Assembly (NCBI RefSeq): GCF_001373415.1
Contig: NZ_CDSE01000010.1
Coordinates: 62,001 to 126,000 of the forward strand
Direction of reading: 5' to 3'
Origin: Paenibacillus dakarensis
Lineage (GTDB): Bacteria > Bacillota > Bacilli > Paenibacillales > Paenibacillaceae
Length of the DNA: 64,000 nt
Part shown: positions 17,175 to 25,569 of the stretch, in pieces
Numbering within the stretch: the first letter of the stretch is position 1
Layout of the letters: each line of letters starts with the position of its first letter
The notes under the pieces: model-generated
The model's database searches: none
The model's input: the letters and a program-made list of their open reading frames with translations, nothing else
What the model was told of the DNA's origin: nothing
Made by a program: the position numbers and the translations under genes

Positions 17175-18074
17175 ATGAAAACGATAAAAAAACACGGAGA
17201 GCTGCTCTTACTATTTCTATTCGCCTTCGCGTTCTTCTTCGTATTTAAATATGGCCCTCTATATGGAGTCGTCATTGCCTTCAAGGATTTCAGGGTAGTT
17301 GACGGGATATGGGGAAGTCCGTGGGTAGGATTTCACCATTTTCAGGAACTGTTTCAGAATGGCGATTTTTATCGATTACTCAAAAATACGCTGCTGCTGA
17401 ACCTCTATCAGCTGATCTTTTCTTTTCCCGCGCCAATCATTCTGGCGATCTTGCTAAACGAGGTTCGGTCAAGATATTTCCAGAGATTTATCCAGACGAC
17501 GATGTATTTACCCCATTTCGTTTCGTGGGTAATCATGTCCGGACTGATCATTTATTTTCTATCCCCGACGTCAGGCGTTGTAGGAGAAATTGTGAAATGG
17601 TTCGGAGGGGAACCCGTCTTCTTTATGGGTAAGAAGGAATATTTCCGTCCGATTGTGGTCATTTCATCCATTCTGAAGGATATCGGCTGGGGCTCTATTA
17701 TCTACTTTGCTGCCTTAGCGGCAATCAATCCGGAGCTGCATGAATCGGCCGTAATCGATGGAGCCAATCGGTGGCAGCGAATCATTCGAATTAATATTCC
17801 ATCCATTATGCCAACCATCGCGATTATGTTCATCCTGAGTCTGGGCGGCTTTTTAAGCGCAAATTTTGAACAAATCATCAATCTGCTCAACCCGGTCAAT
17901 TATGAAACCGGTGACGTAATCGATACTTATGTATACAGGGTCGGTCTGCAGCAGTTCCAGTACAGTTACACGGCGGCCATAGGCTTGTTTAAATCGCTGG
18001 TTGGGCTTCTGCTGATTCTGGGAGCTAATTATACCGTAAGAAAATTGAGCCGTGGCGAGAGTGGCCTATGGTAA
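17175..18074 (+). CDS. ABC importer permease 1 (LplB type)
   Basis: A 299-residue sugar permease (binding-protein-dependent transport inner membrane component) with about six membrane helices. The ATPase-contacting EAA loop reads AALAAINPELHESAVIDGANRWQR in shorter parts: the diagnostic E-A-x-x-I-D-G-A pattern is visible as ESAVIDGA near residue 192. The ATG at 17175 is preferred because AAGGAAG lies 6 bases upstream; an in-frame GTG at 17148 has no site. It overlaps the next reading frame's long form but ends 19 bases before the chosen start of permease 2. With its partner it forms the membrane channel of the oligosaccharide importer. Confidence 0.92.
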   Translation: MKTIKKHGELLLLFLFAFAFFFVFKYGPLYGVVIAFKDFRVVDGIWGSPWVGFHHFQELFQNGDFYRLLKNTLLLNLYQLIFSFPAPIILAILLNEVRSRYFQRFIQTTMYLPHFVSWVIMSGLIIYFLSPTSGVVGEIVKWFGGEPVFFMGKKEYFRPIVVISSILKDIGWGSIIYFAALAAINPELHESAVIDGANRWQRIIRINIPSIMPTIAIMFILSLGGFLSANFEQIINLLNPVNYETGDVIDTYVYRVGLQQFQYSYTAAIGLFKSLVGLLLILGANYTVRKLSRGESGLW

Positions 18075-18093
18075 AGACAGGAGGAAGACATTC

Positions 18094-18963
18094 ATGAGAA
18101 CAAAAAGATGGCAGGATCTAATTGCACCTGCCTTTATCTACCTTACATTGTCGATCCTGGCACTCGTCGTCGTATACCCGTTCATTCATGTCATATCCGT
18201 CTCTTTCAGCGGAAGGGGAGAAGCTCTCCGGAGCGGATTTCATTTTTATCCCCGGGATTTCGAATGGCAAGCATACCGCGAGCTCCTGGATTATCCTTTA
18301 ATTTGGTCGGGATATGCAAATACGCTGTTCCGAATGGTCGTAGGGACGACGTTAACACTTCTTGTTACCGTCTGTGCCGCTTATCCGCTCTCCCGTCCGG
18401 ATCTACCCATGAAACGCGTGCTAGTCTTGCTGCTGTTGTTCACTATGATCTTCGATGGAGGAATTGTGCCGCAGTACCTATTAATAAGAGAACTGCATCT
18501 CCTTAACACACACTGGGTCTACGTGCTTCCGTCAGCAGCCAATGCTTTCCACGTACTTGTCATGATCTCGTTCTTTCGTTCGATTCCGGACGCACTGATC
18601 GAAGCCGCACGCATCGACGGGGCAAGGGATTTGCGGATACTGTTCCGCATTCTTCTCCCGCTTTCCATTCCGTCTCTTGTGACAGTCGGACTCTGGAATC
18701 TGGTTTATCACATTAATGCATTTATGGATAACTTGCTTTATGTCACCGATTCATCCAAATTCGTGCTGCAGCAGGTTGTCCGCCAGATACTTATCGAGAA
18801 TAAGCTTGATCCGTTTACAACGGCGACGCTTACTAAACCGCCTGCTCCGGAGAGCTTGAAAATGGCGGCTGTCATTGTCAGCTCCCTGCCGGTGCTTGTA
18901 TTGTATCCTTTCTTGCTTAAATATTTTGAAAAAGGAACCATGATTGGGTCTGTAAAAGGGTAG
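18094..18963 (+). CDS. ABC importer permease 2 (YtcP/LplC type)
   Basis: A 289-residue permease with six membrane helices and the EAA loop EAARIDGARDLRILFRI, in which the conserved Gly-Ala after Asp is present. The ATG at 18094 is chosen because AGGAGG lies about 8 bases upstream; a longer in-frame version from 18052 would overlap permease 1. YtcP-type proteins always pair with LplB-type ones. The C-terminus MIGSVKG is the family's standard ending. The gene is followed after 52 bases by the secreted beta-helix protein, probably in the same transcript. Confidence 0.92.
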   Translation: MRTKRWQDLIAPAFIYLTLSILALVVVYPFIHVISVSFSGRGEALRSGFHFYPRDFEWQAYRELLDYPLIWSGYANTLFRMVVGTTLTLLVTVCAAYPLSRPDLPMKRVLVLLLLFTMIFDGGIVPQYLLIRELHLLNTHWVYVLPSAANAFHVLVMISFFRSIPDALIEAARIDGARDLRILFRILLPLSIPSLVTVGLWNLVYHINAFMDNLLYVTDSSKFVLQQVVRQILIENKLDPFTTATLTKPPAPESLKMAAVIVSSLPVLVLYPFLLKYFEKGTMIGSVKG

Positions 18964-19015
18964 TGATAAATTTATATTTTATCAAATTGAACGTAATAGG
19001 GAGGGATTATTAAAG

Positions 19016-22000
19016 ATGATGAGAAGACGGATCATCTTGTCATTGATCATTGTCTTGCTGGCGGGTTATCTGCCGGTTGCCGGAGCGTATGCAGAGGACA
19101 CTCAGAACCCTGGTGCTGTATTTTATATTTCGAATGATGGAGATGATTCGAATTCCGGAACCGAGACGGCTCCTTTTCGAACGCTTGAAAAGGCAAGGGA
19201 TGCGATTCGGCAAATGAAGCAGGGTTCCGGGCTGCCTGACGGCGGAATTACGGTCTATTTGAAAGGCGGCATCTATAGCCGAGGTGAAAGCTTTCTTCTG
19301 GAGGAACAGGATTCCGGCACGGAGGATAAGCGGATAACCTACAAGGCCTATCCAGGAGAAAGCGTGCGGTTAAACGGCGGACTGGAGCTGCAAAAGAACT
19401 GGTTTACTCCAGCAACAGACACTAAGGTTCTGAATCGAATCATCAGCCCGGATGCCAGAACGAAAGTCCTGCAGGCAGACTTAAAGGCTCAGGGAATTAC
19501 CGATTACGGTGTAATGAGCCGACACGGTTATTATAAAGCCAATGACGTCAGCCAGGTTCCTCCAATGGAGCTGTATGTCGAAGGTCAAGGCATGACGCTT
19601 GCCCGCTGGCCTAACAACGGAACGGTCCAGATGGGCACCATCCAGGATCCCGGACCCACCCGCAATGATCCAGATCTGCAGACACGCGGAGGTACCTTTA
19701 CCTACACATACGAAAGGCCAGACCTCTGGAAAGAAGCGGATGATATTTGGTTGGACGGTATTTTCGGCTATAGCTGGGAATGGTCATACAACAAAGTAGC
19801 TGCCATTGATACAAGTAAAAAGACGATTACTTTGGCATACGGGGAGATGAGCGGTCTGTTTACCAATTGGTATCCGGACTTCCACTTCGCTCAGAATTTG
19901 CTTGAAGAGATGGATATGCCGGGTGAGTATTACATCGACCGGAATAAAGGCGTTCTTTACTTCATGCCTACAGCGTCCTTTGAAAGCGATCAACCTGAGA
20001 TTACAGTGTCTATGCTTAAAACCCCGATGATTAATGCAATCAATGTCTCGCACGTGACCTTTGAAGATCTGATATTGGAGAATGGCCGTGACTCGGCGGC
20101 AGTCATTATGGGCGGTGACAGCGTCAAATTCGATCACTGCGAAATTCGCAATTTCTCCAATGGAGGCGTATTGATTAATACCCAGAGCCGCTGGTTGTAC
20201 AACGACTTCGCCAAAGTCGACGGAGTGAATCATTCGGTGACAAGCACTCATATTCATCATATTGGAGGCACGGGGGTCATTCTGAATGGGGGAGATAAAA
20301 AGACGCTTGAGCCAGGCAACAATGTAGTGGAGAACAGTCATATCCATGATTTTGCCTACTATCATAAAGCCTATAATCCCGCCATCTTCCTGACCGGTGC
20401 AGGGAACAAGGTTTCCCATAACGAAATTCATGATGCTCCCCATCCCGGAATGCTGATCTTTGGTAATGACCATCTCGTGGAATATAACAATATATATGAC
20501 GTCTGCAAAACCTTCCAGGACCTTGGTGCCATCTATATGAATCTGGGTGAGTCGCCTCAGGAACGAGGATCGGTGATCCGTCGGAATTACTTCCATAATA
20601 TAGGTGAAGGGTTGGCTGGGGTTCAAGGCGTATATCCAGATAACTTTACAATGGGCATTACCATTGAAGAGAACATATTTAATGGAATGGGTAACTCTGC
20701 GATTTTAAATAACGGAGGCGCTCATATCAAGACCAGGAACAACATTTTTATCGATGCTAAAGTGCCGTATGATTATGCGGATCTGTACTTGGGTGATAAA
20801 CCGGAACAGCAAATCTCCAAGAACTATATGCCAAAATGGCGGGCGCTTTTCGAAAAGAACAACAATTTCGAAGGGACTCCACATATGGAGAAATATCCGG
20901 AGCTGGCGGACTTTTTCACGGAAAACCGTTATTATCCGGACACCAACACATTTGAGAACAATGTGATCTACAATCCAACGAGAAAAATAAGCAGTACGAC
21001 GAATGACCAGGGAGCTTACGATAAATTTAACCTGGTTCAATATGCGAATAACTGGATTACAGCTCATGATCCTGGGTTCGTTAATCTGGCTGACGGGGAT
21101 TTGAATTTAAATGCGAATTCAGAAGTGTTCACGAAGATACCTGGCTTCCAAGCGATCCCTTTCAGCGAAATGGGAACCGTGGGTAAAGTTGGTCCATACC
21201 TGGCTTCGGATCGAATTGCTGTCGAAGGAATCAGATTGTATGACGAGAACGTAACCCTCGGGATTGGTAAGTCGTACTCTTTGTATTCAGCAGTACTTCC
21301 TTGGAATGCATCAAATCCTAAGCTGCAGTTCACTTCGAGCGACCCTTCTGTTGTAAAGGTGGATCAAAGCGGAAATCTGAAGGGTGTTAGCATAGGGAAT
21401 GCTACCGTCACAGCAGTTTCTGTTGATAATCCGAACCTAAGCGATGAGGTACAGGTAACGGTCGAAGTCGGAGATGGAATTATCGATTATACCGATTTCG
21501 AGAACGGCAGGAACAGCTGGCCGAGTGATCCGAACCGGAGCATTGTCGAGGTTGAAGGCGGCAACCATATGTATAAGCTGCTTAAAGGAGCAACTACGTT
21601 AAACGATAATGATTATAACAATTATGAGCTGACCTTTAAGCTGAAGACTCCGAAAGTGATTGCGGATGATGCTACATTATATGTGTTTGACCGGTTGAAT
21701 CCAAGCGGAAACGGTGGTAGGATTGGATACCGGAAGTATGCGAACGGAACATCTGCATGGCTGCTGTATAATGCGAACTGGGCTACAGTGAAGCTGAATT
21801 CACTGCCTGCCCCCGATTTACAGCCGGATACCATTTATAATATGAAGATTGTCGTCAAGGGTCCGGAGATTAGTGTGTATGTTGATAATATGCTTAAGCT
21901 GAAAGCAAGTGATTCGACATTCAATGCATCCGGCAAGGTTGGGTTTTATGCCGGGGGCTTCAGCGATCTCTTGTTTGATGATATCAAATTCAAGGTTCCA

Positions 22001-23542
22001 AGTACGGAAGTGTCCGGTTTATTGCTTAGTGAGAGCAGCGCTAATATGGTAATCGGGGAACAGAAGCAGCTTTATGTTCAATTTGATCCGTCTGATGCCG
22101 AGAATAAAGAGGTCGTCTTTCATTCCTCCCGTCCGGAGATTGCCTCTGTCGACGCTAACGGACTGGTAACCGCTTTGGCGAAAGGGGAGGCTGAAATCAC
22201 CGTAACATCGGTCGCCAATCCGGAAGCCACTGCAGCCGTACGTATTCAGGTATCCGATGTTATGCACTTTACAGATTTTGATTCCGGAGCGAACGGATGG
22301 CCGGTAGACCCCAACCGCAGCATAGTAAACGTTGACGGCAACAAAAAATATAAAATTTTAAAAGGGGCTTCGGCTCATCATCCAAGGAAGTTTACGGACT
22401 ATGATCTTAACTTCACGCTGAAGATGCCAGCTGCTATGCCGGAAACGGGAACGCTGTATGTCTATGATCGTTCCGTGGGTAGCACATCAGGTAAAATTGC
22501 CTACAAGAAGCTGGCAGATGGCACATCACAATGGCTTCTATATGATGGAGCTTGGAATGTTTTGAAAACGATGAACCTGCCTGAGGAGGATCTGAAGGCG
22601 GACACGGAGTACAACATTCGCGTACGGGTTGAAGGTACGGAGATTAGTGTATATGTGAACGGTGAGCTTCGACTTGAAGGAACGGATATCAAACACAATG
22701 CATCTGGAACGGTAGGTTTCTATGTAGGCGGATTCAGTGAAATGTGGTTTGATGACATCAAGTTTTCTCTAATCGATATCGATCGAACTCCTCCTGAAAC
22801 CACGGCCGTCATGAGCCCGAATGAACCGGATGGCTTGAATGGATGGTTTACACAGCCAGTAACAGTTACGCTCCATTCATCAAATGGCTCTGAAGACGTA
22901 TCTACGGAATATAGTCTGGATGGAGGGGATACCTGGCTGGCATATCAAGACTCACTCACCTTCAGCCAGGATGGCCGTTACTCGATTCTATACCGGTCGC
23001 TTGATCAATCCGGAAATACAGAAGAAGCGAAATCTCTGGTGTTTAAACTGGATGCCTCGGCACCTACCATATCGGTGACAGATCCGATCGCTAGAGACTA
23101 TACAGGGGCAGATTCCCTGAATTTAGCCTGGACAGCTGTGGATGAGATGTCCGAAGAAGATCGATTGAAAATCACCGCAATGCTTAATGATCAGCAGATT
23201 GAGAAGGGGACGGTGGTGCCGCTTTATACACTGCCGTTAGGAGCCCATACCTTCACGGTAACCGTAATGGATGAGGCGGGAAATGAACAGAAATTTGTGG
23301 TTAATTTCTCTACTTATGCAGACGTCAACTCTCTGAAAGCGTTAGTAACACTCTTTCAGGAACATTCCTTAATTGACAATGCCGGAATCACAAACAGCTT
23401 ACTCAAGAAGCTGGATAATGGTTCTTATGAAGCCTTCCTTCATGAGGTTGAAGCCCAGAACGGTAAGCATATTACGGTGGAAGCTGCAGCCTACCTGGTT
23501 CGAGATGGGCGAGCTGTAGCGAAAGAATTGACGAACGAATAA
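19016..23542 (+). CDS. Large secreted right-handed beta-helix protein with tandem Big2 and jelly-roll modules
   Basis: A 1508-residue exported protein. A signal peptide (AGAYA cleavage near residue 26) precedes a pectate-lyase-like right-handed beta-helix (about 30-725) opening with the SNDGDDSNSGTETAPFRTLEKARDA pattern in pieces. Similar proteins occur in polysaccharide lyase and GH families such as GH141. Then come a Big2 domain (about 729-815), a concanavalin-like module (about 820-993), a second Big2 (995-1078), a second concanavalin-like module (1081-1248), and an Ig-like/OmpL47-type module (1250-1350). There is no LPXTG or SLH anchor. It is co-oriented with the importer and is likely the extracellular enzyme or binder for the polymer; catalytic residues cannot be assigned by eye. 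Confidence 0.8.
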   Translation: MMRRRIILSLIIVLLAGYLPVAGAYAEDTQNPGAVFYISNDGDDSNSGTETAPFRTLEKARDAIRQMKQGSGLPDGGITVYLKGGIYSRGESFLLEEQDSGTEDKRITYKAYPGESVRLNGGLELQKNWFTPATDTKVLNRIISPDARTKVLQADLKAQGITDYGVMSRHGYYKANDVSQVPPMELYVEGQGMTLARWPNNGTVQMGTIQDPGPTRNDPDLQTRGGTFTYTYERPDLWKEADDIWLDGIFGYSWEWSYNKVAAIDTSKKTITLAYGEMSGLFTNWYPDFHFAQNLLEEMDMPGEYYIDRNKGVLYFMPTASFESDQPEITVSMLKTPMINAINVSHVTFEDLILENGRDSAAVIMGGDSVKFDHCEIRNFSNGGVLINTQSRWLYNDFAKVDGVNHSVTSTHIHHIGGTGVILNGGDKKTLEPGNNVVENSHIHDFAYYHKAYNPAIFLTGAGNKVSHNEIHDAPHPGMLIFGNDHLVEYNNIYDVCKTFQDLGAIYMNLGESPQERGSVIRRNYFHNIGEGLAGVQGVYPDNFTMGITIEENIFNGMGNSAILNNGGAHIKTRNNIFIDAKVPYDYADLYLGDKPEQQISKNYMPKWRALFEKNNNFEGTPHMEKYPELADFFTENRYYPDTNTFENNVIYNPTRKISSTTNDQGAYDKFNLVQYANNWITAHDPGFVNLADGDLNLNANSEVFTKIPGFQAIPFSEMGTVGKVGPYLASDRIAVEGIRLYDENVTLGIGKSYSLYSAVLPWNASNPKLQFTSSDPSVVKVDQSGNLKGVSIGNATVTAVSVDNPNLSDEVQVTVEVGDGIIDYTDFENGRNSWPSDPNRSIVEVEGGNHMYKLLKGATTLNDNDYNNYELTFKLKTPKVIADDATLYVFDRLNPSGNGGRIGYRKYANGTSAWLLYNANWATVKLNSLPAPDLQPDTIYNMKIVVKGPEISVYVDNMLKLKASDSTFNASGKVGFYAGGFSDLLFDDIKFKVPSTEVSGLLLSESSANMVIGEQKQLYVQFDPSDAENKEVVFHSSRPEIASVDANGLVTALAKGEAEITVTSVANPEATAAVRIQVSDVMHFTDFDSGANGWPVDPNRSIVNVDGNKKYKILKGASAHHPRKFTDYDLNFTLKMPAAMPETGTLYVYDRSVGSTSGKIAYKKLADGTSQWLLYDGAWNVLKTMNLPEEDLKADTEYNIRVRVEGTEISVYVNGELRLEGTDIKHNASGTVGFYVGGFSEMWFDDIKFSLIDIDRTPPETTAVMSPNEPDGLNGWFTQPVTVTLHSSNGSEDVSTEYSLDGGDTWLAYQDSLTFSQDGRYSILYRSLDQSGNTEEAKSLVFKLDASAPTISVTDPIARDYTGADSLNLAWTAVDEMSEEDRLKITAMLNDQQIEKGTVVPLYTLPLGAHTFTVTVMDEAGNEQKFVVNFSTYADVNSLKALVTLFQEHSLIDNAGITNSLLKKLDNGSYEAFLHEVEAQNGKHITVEAAAYLVRDGRAVAKELTNE

Positions 23543-23596
23543 GGGGCTGTTCCAAAAGTAATCTGCTTCACGATTGAGCAGCTCGCTTAAAGAAGA

Positions 23597-23650
23597 ATGG
23601 CGGTGCCAGGGAGAACTTCAGCTCATCCATGCACCGCCATTTTTCGCTTT
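23597..23650 (+). terminator. Terminator after the beta-helix gene
   Basis: Perfect 10-base arms ATGGCGGTGC and GCACCGCCAT with a 24-base loop, followed by TTTTCGCTTTT. Confidence 0.75.
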
Positions 23651-23714
23651 TGTCTACTTTCTTGAACAAATGTTCAAGGGTTCTATTTCGATAGGCACTA
23701 TTTAAAATTATTAC

Positions 23715-24425
23715 TTATTTCAATGATGTAAGGATGAGCATCCCGCCACCGATCATGGTAATCACACCGCCAACCTTGGCCATAAAGTAATAAAAGTCGC
23801 TCGGCTCCGGGTCTTGGGTCCAGATCCACCGGAGTGAAAGCCAAAAAGTCAGCGTTTGGAATTTTTCATAACGGAAAGCGCACCAGCCATAAACGATAAG
23901 AAGTATTCCAAGCCAATAATAGAATGGGGTGCCTTGCTTGTGGTGGTATTCCGGGTAGGCGGCTGTGACGAAATCGCCGGGATAATAGTATTCTTCTCCC
24001 GGGCTTAGCAGCTTTTGACCGTTTGAATAAGTACCGCCTGGAAAAACCGGATTTCCTTTTTCGTCATAGGAAAAAATTAATCTTGAGGAATCTTCCACCT
24101 TGAAACGTCTGCCGCTTGGATACTTTACATAAAACCAGGTTTGGTTATCATGTGTAACGCGGCTGATCTGATATTCTCTTTCCTCTAAAATGACCGTACG
24201 CTCATCTGTGTCAGTAATATTTACTTGAAGCGATGGACCTCCCCAAGACTCATAAGTCAGCTGATGCTCCTGCTGGCCGGATTGCCTGTACTTGTCATTC
24301 TCCACATAGAAGACATACACATTAAAGTACCATCTAGCAAAGACAATGGTCATAACGCCCACCAAGAACACAGCCAATATTTTAAGAATGGATGCGGGCT
24401 TTAACAGCTTCGCGGAAAGCTCCAT
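23715..24425 (-). CDS. Hypothetical membrane protein
   Basis: A 236-residue protein I do not recognise with confidence; it may belong to one of the uncharacterised Paenibacillus DUF families. One membrane helix lies near residues 13-30. An extracytoplasmic beta-rich region of about 120 residues follows (many Tyr, Gly and charged residues). Two helices at about 168-185 and 212-232 end the protein. Only a distant AAAGGAT precedes the ATG, so the start is weakly supported. It is read in the same direction as the lyase-like gene upstream, but a terminator separates them, so it is probably expressed alone. Nothing ties it to carbohydrate use except position. Confidence 0.6.
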   Translation of the reverse strand: MELSAKLLKPASILKILAVFLVGVMTIVFARWYFNVYVFYVENDKYRQSGQQEHQLTYESWGGPSLQVNITDTDERTVILEEREYQISRVTHDNQTWFYVKYPSGRRFKVEDSSRLIFSYDEKGNPVFPGGTYSNGQKLLSPGEEYYYPGDFVTAAYPEYHHKQGTPFYYWLGILLIVYGWCAFRYEKFQTLTFWLSLRWIWTQDPEPSDFYYFMAKVGGVITMIGGGMLILTSLK

Positions 24426-24501
24426 ATTAATGACATTTCATCCTTTCCAAAGACAATCGATATAGTGCTAATACGCCTGATTCCAGGAAATGGTTTCAAC
24501 G

Positions 24502-24547
24502 CAAAAAAGCCTTTCTCCCTGATCTCAAAACCAGGGGGAAGGCTCTT
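24502..24547 (-). terminator. Terminator of the leftward lyase/GH2 operon
   Basis: On the minus strand an imperfect stem pairs GCCTT-C-CCCCT with AGGG-AG-AAAGGC, followed by six T. It follows the stop codon of the alginate-lyase-like gene directly. Confidence 0.65.
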
Positions 24548-24549
24548 TT

Positions 24550-25521
24550 CTATGCTTTGAATTGCAGTTCCGGGTATACCCAGGCATAAGAATGGTAAAA
24601 TCCGCTGTTTAAATTGGTATTGCCCTTGATCGGACGGTAAGGAGCGACAAAACGTTCAAAATCCGGGTTCTGATACACGATAGACATCGCCTCATACAAA
24701 TCGAGGGGCCAAGTGCTGGCAGAGGGCTGTTCCGGAAAAATCGGATCCTCGTCGTAGGGCCATTCTTTAATATGACCATCAGCATAATGAAAGAATTGTC
24801 CGACAGCATGCTGGAGGCTTTTACCGCCTGGAGAGATCCAGCGGAATAAATCTTCACTTGTCGTGTCCAAGACCAGCTTGGCGGCGGCCGTAACCGGAGC
24901 GAGAGCAAAATAATGATACCACATGGAATGCTTACCTCTGGATGCTTCTTCCGGAATGAATCCTTCGATGGAGAGAGAGTGGTCTAGATGCTCTTTAAGG
25001 GCACTTACCTCTTCTGCAAAATGGAGCTTATCCTCCGTAAAACGATACAAAGCTAGTTGAGCATATATACTCCAGCTCCACCAGTTGTTGCGGAGGGGGA
25101 TTTGATCCCACTTCGGCAGGCACACCTGCGTTAACCAATCGGTGAATAAATTACGTTCACTGCTGCTCCAGCCTTCGAAATCCTTGATCCAGTCCGCGGC
25201 TAAGATCAGGCCAACTCCGAGATAGGCAGATACTAGAGGTCCATCTGGACCCGCAATTTGCTTATTGACCTCTGCCCATACCATGATAATATCCTTCACT
25301 TTATTAGCGTAGGCAGCTGTCCCCGTAAAATGGTAGGCTAGTGCGGTTGTATAGGCTGTCTTAGCGTCCTTCTCCATTAATAACTTTGCTGCCCAATGCC
25401 CCTCAGCATCCATATAAAATCCAGGAATCTCCCACGACGAGACAGCATGAGCATCCAGCAGCAGACTCTCATCTGCCTCAGTTAGCAGAAGCTCAAGTGC
25501 AGTTCTATAACTCATAAGCAT
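24550..25521 (-). CDS. Alginate-lyase-superfamily protein (PF05426; PL5/PL38-like)
   Basis: A 323-residue, alpha-helical, probably (alpha/alpha)-barrel protein. The pattern GHWAAKLLMEKDAKTAYTTALAYHFTG in short blocks, then NNWWSWS near residue 148 and RGKHSMWYHYFALAP near 208, fits the alginate lyase superfamily, whose lyases cut at uronate residues by beta-elimination using Asn, His and Tyr. N148, H210 and Y213 are plausible members of that set. There is no signal peptide, so it should act on oligomers inside the cell. It is the last gene of a leftward group with the GH2 enzyme, 48 bases downstream of it. Some PL38 members cut glucuronan; the substrate here is unproven. Confidence 0.65.
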   Translation of the reverse strand: MLMSYRTALELLLTEADESLLLDAHAVSSWEIPGFYMDAEGHWAAKLLMEKDAKTAYTTALAYHFTGTAAYANKVKDIIMVWAEVNKQIAGPDGPLVSAYLGVGLILAADWIKDFEGWSSSERNLFTDWLTQVCLPKWDQIPLRNNWWSWSIYAQLALYRFTEDKLHFAEEVSALKEHLDHSLSIEGFIPEEASRGKHSMWYHYFALAPVTAAAKLVLDTTSEDLFRWISPGGKSLQHAVGQFFHYADGHIKEWPYDEDPIFPEQPSASTWPLDLYEAMSIVYQNPDFERFVAPYRPIKGNTNLNSGFYHSYAWVYPELQFKA

Positions 25522-25569
25522 GGAATCCGCCTCTCTGTTATTCGGGATAACTCAACTTCTAATCCGATC

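Noticed and set aside
19784-20626. A 280-codon open frame on the minus strand inside the beta-helix gene
   Set aside because: Fully antisense to a gene with clear domains; His/Ile-rich composition is that of a reversed beta-helix coding strand, and it has no ribosome site.
23560-23578. GGGGCTGTTCCAAAAGT, similar to the ends of some insertion sequences
   Set aside because: No matching inverted end, no target duplication and no transposase fragment nearby; one short match is not enough.
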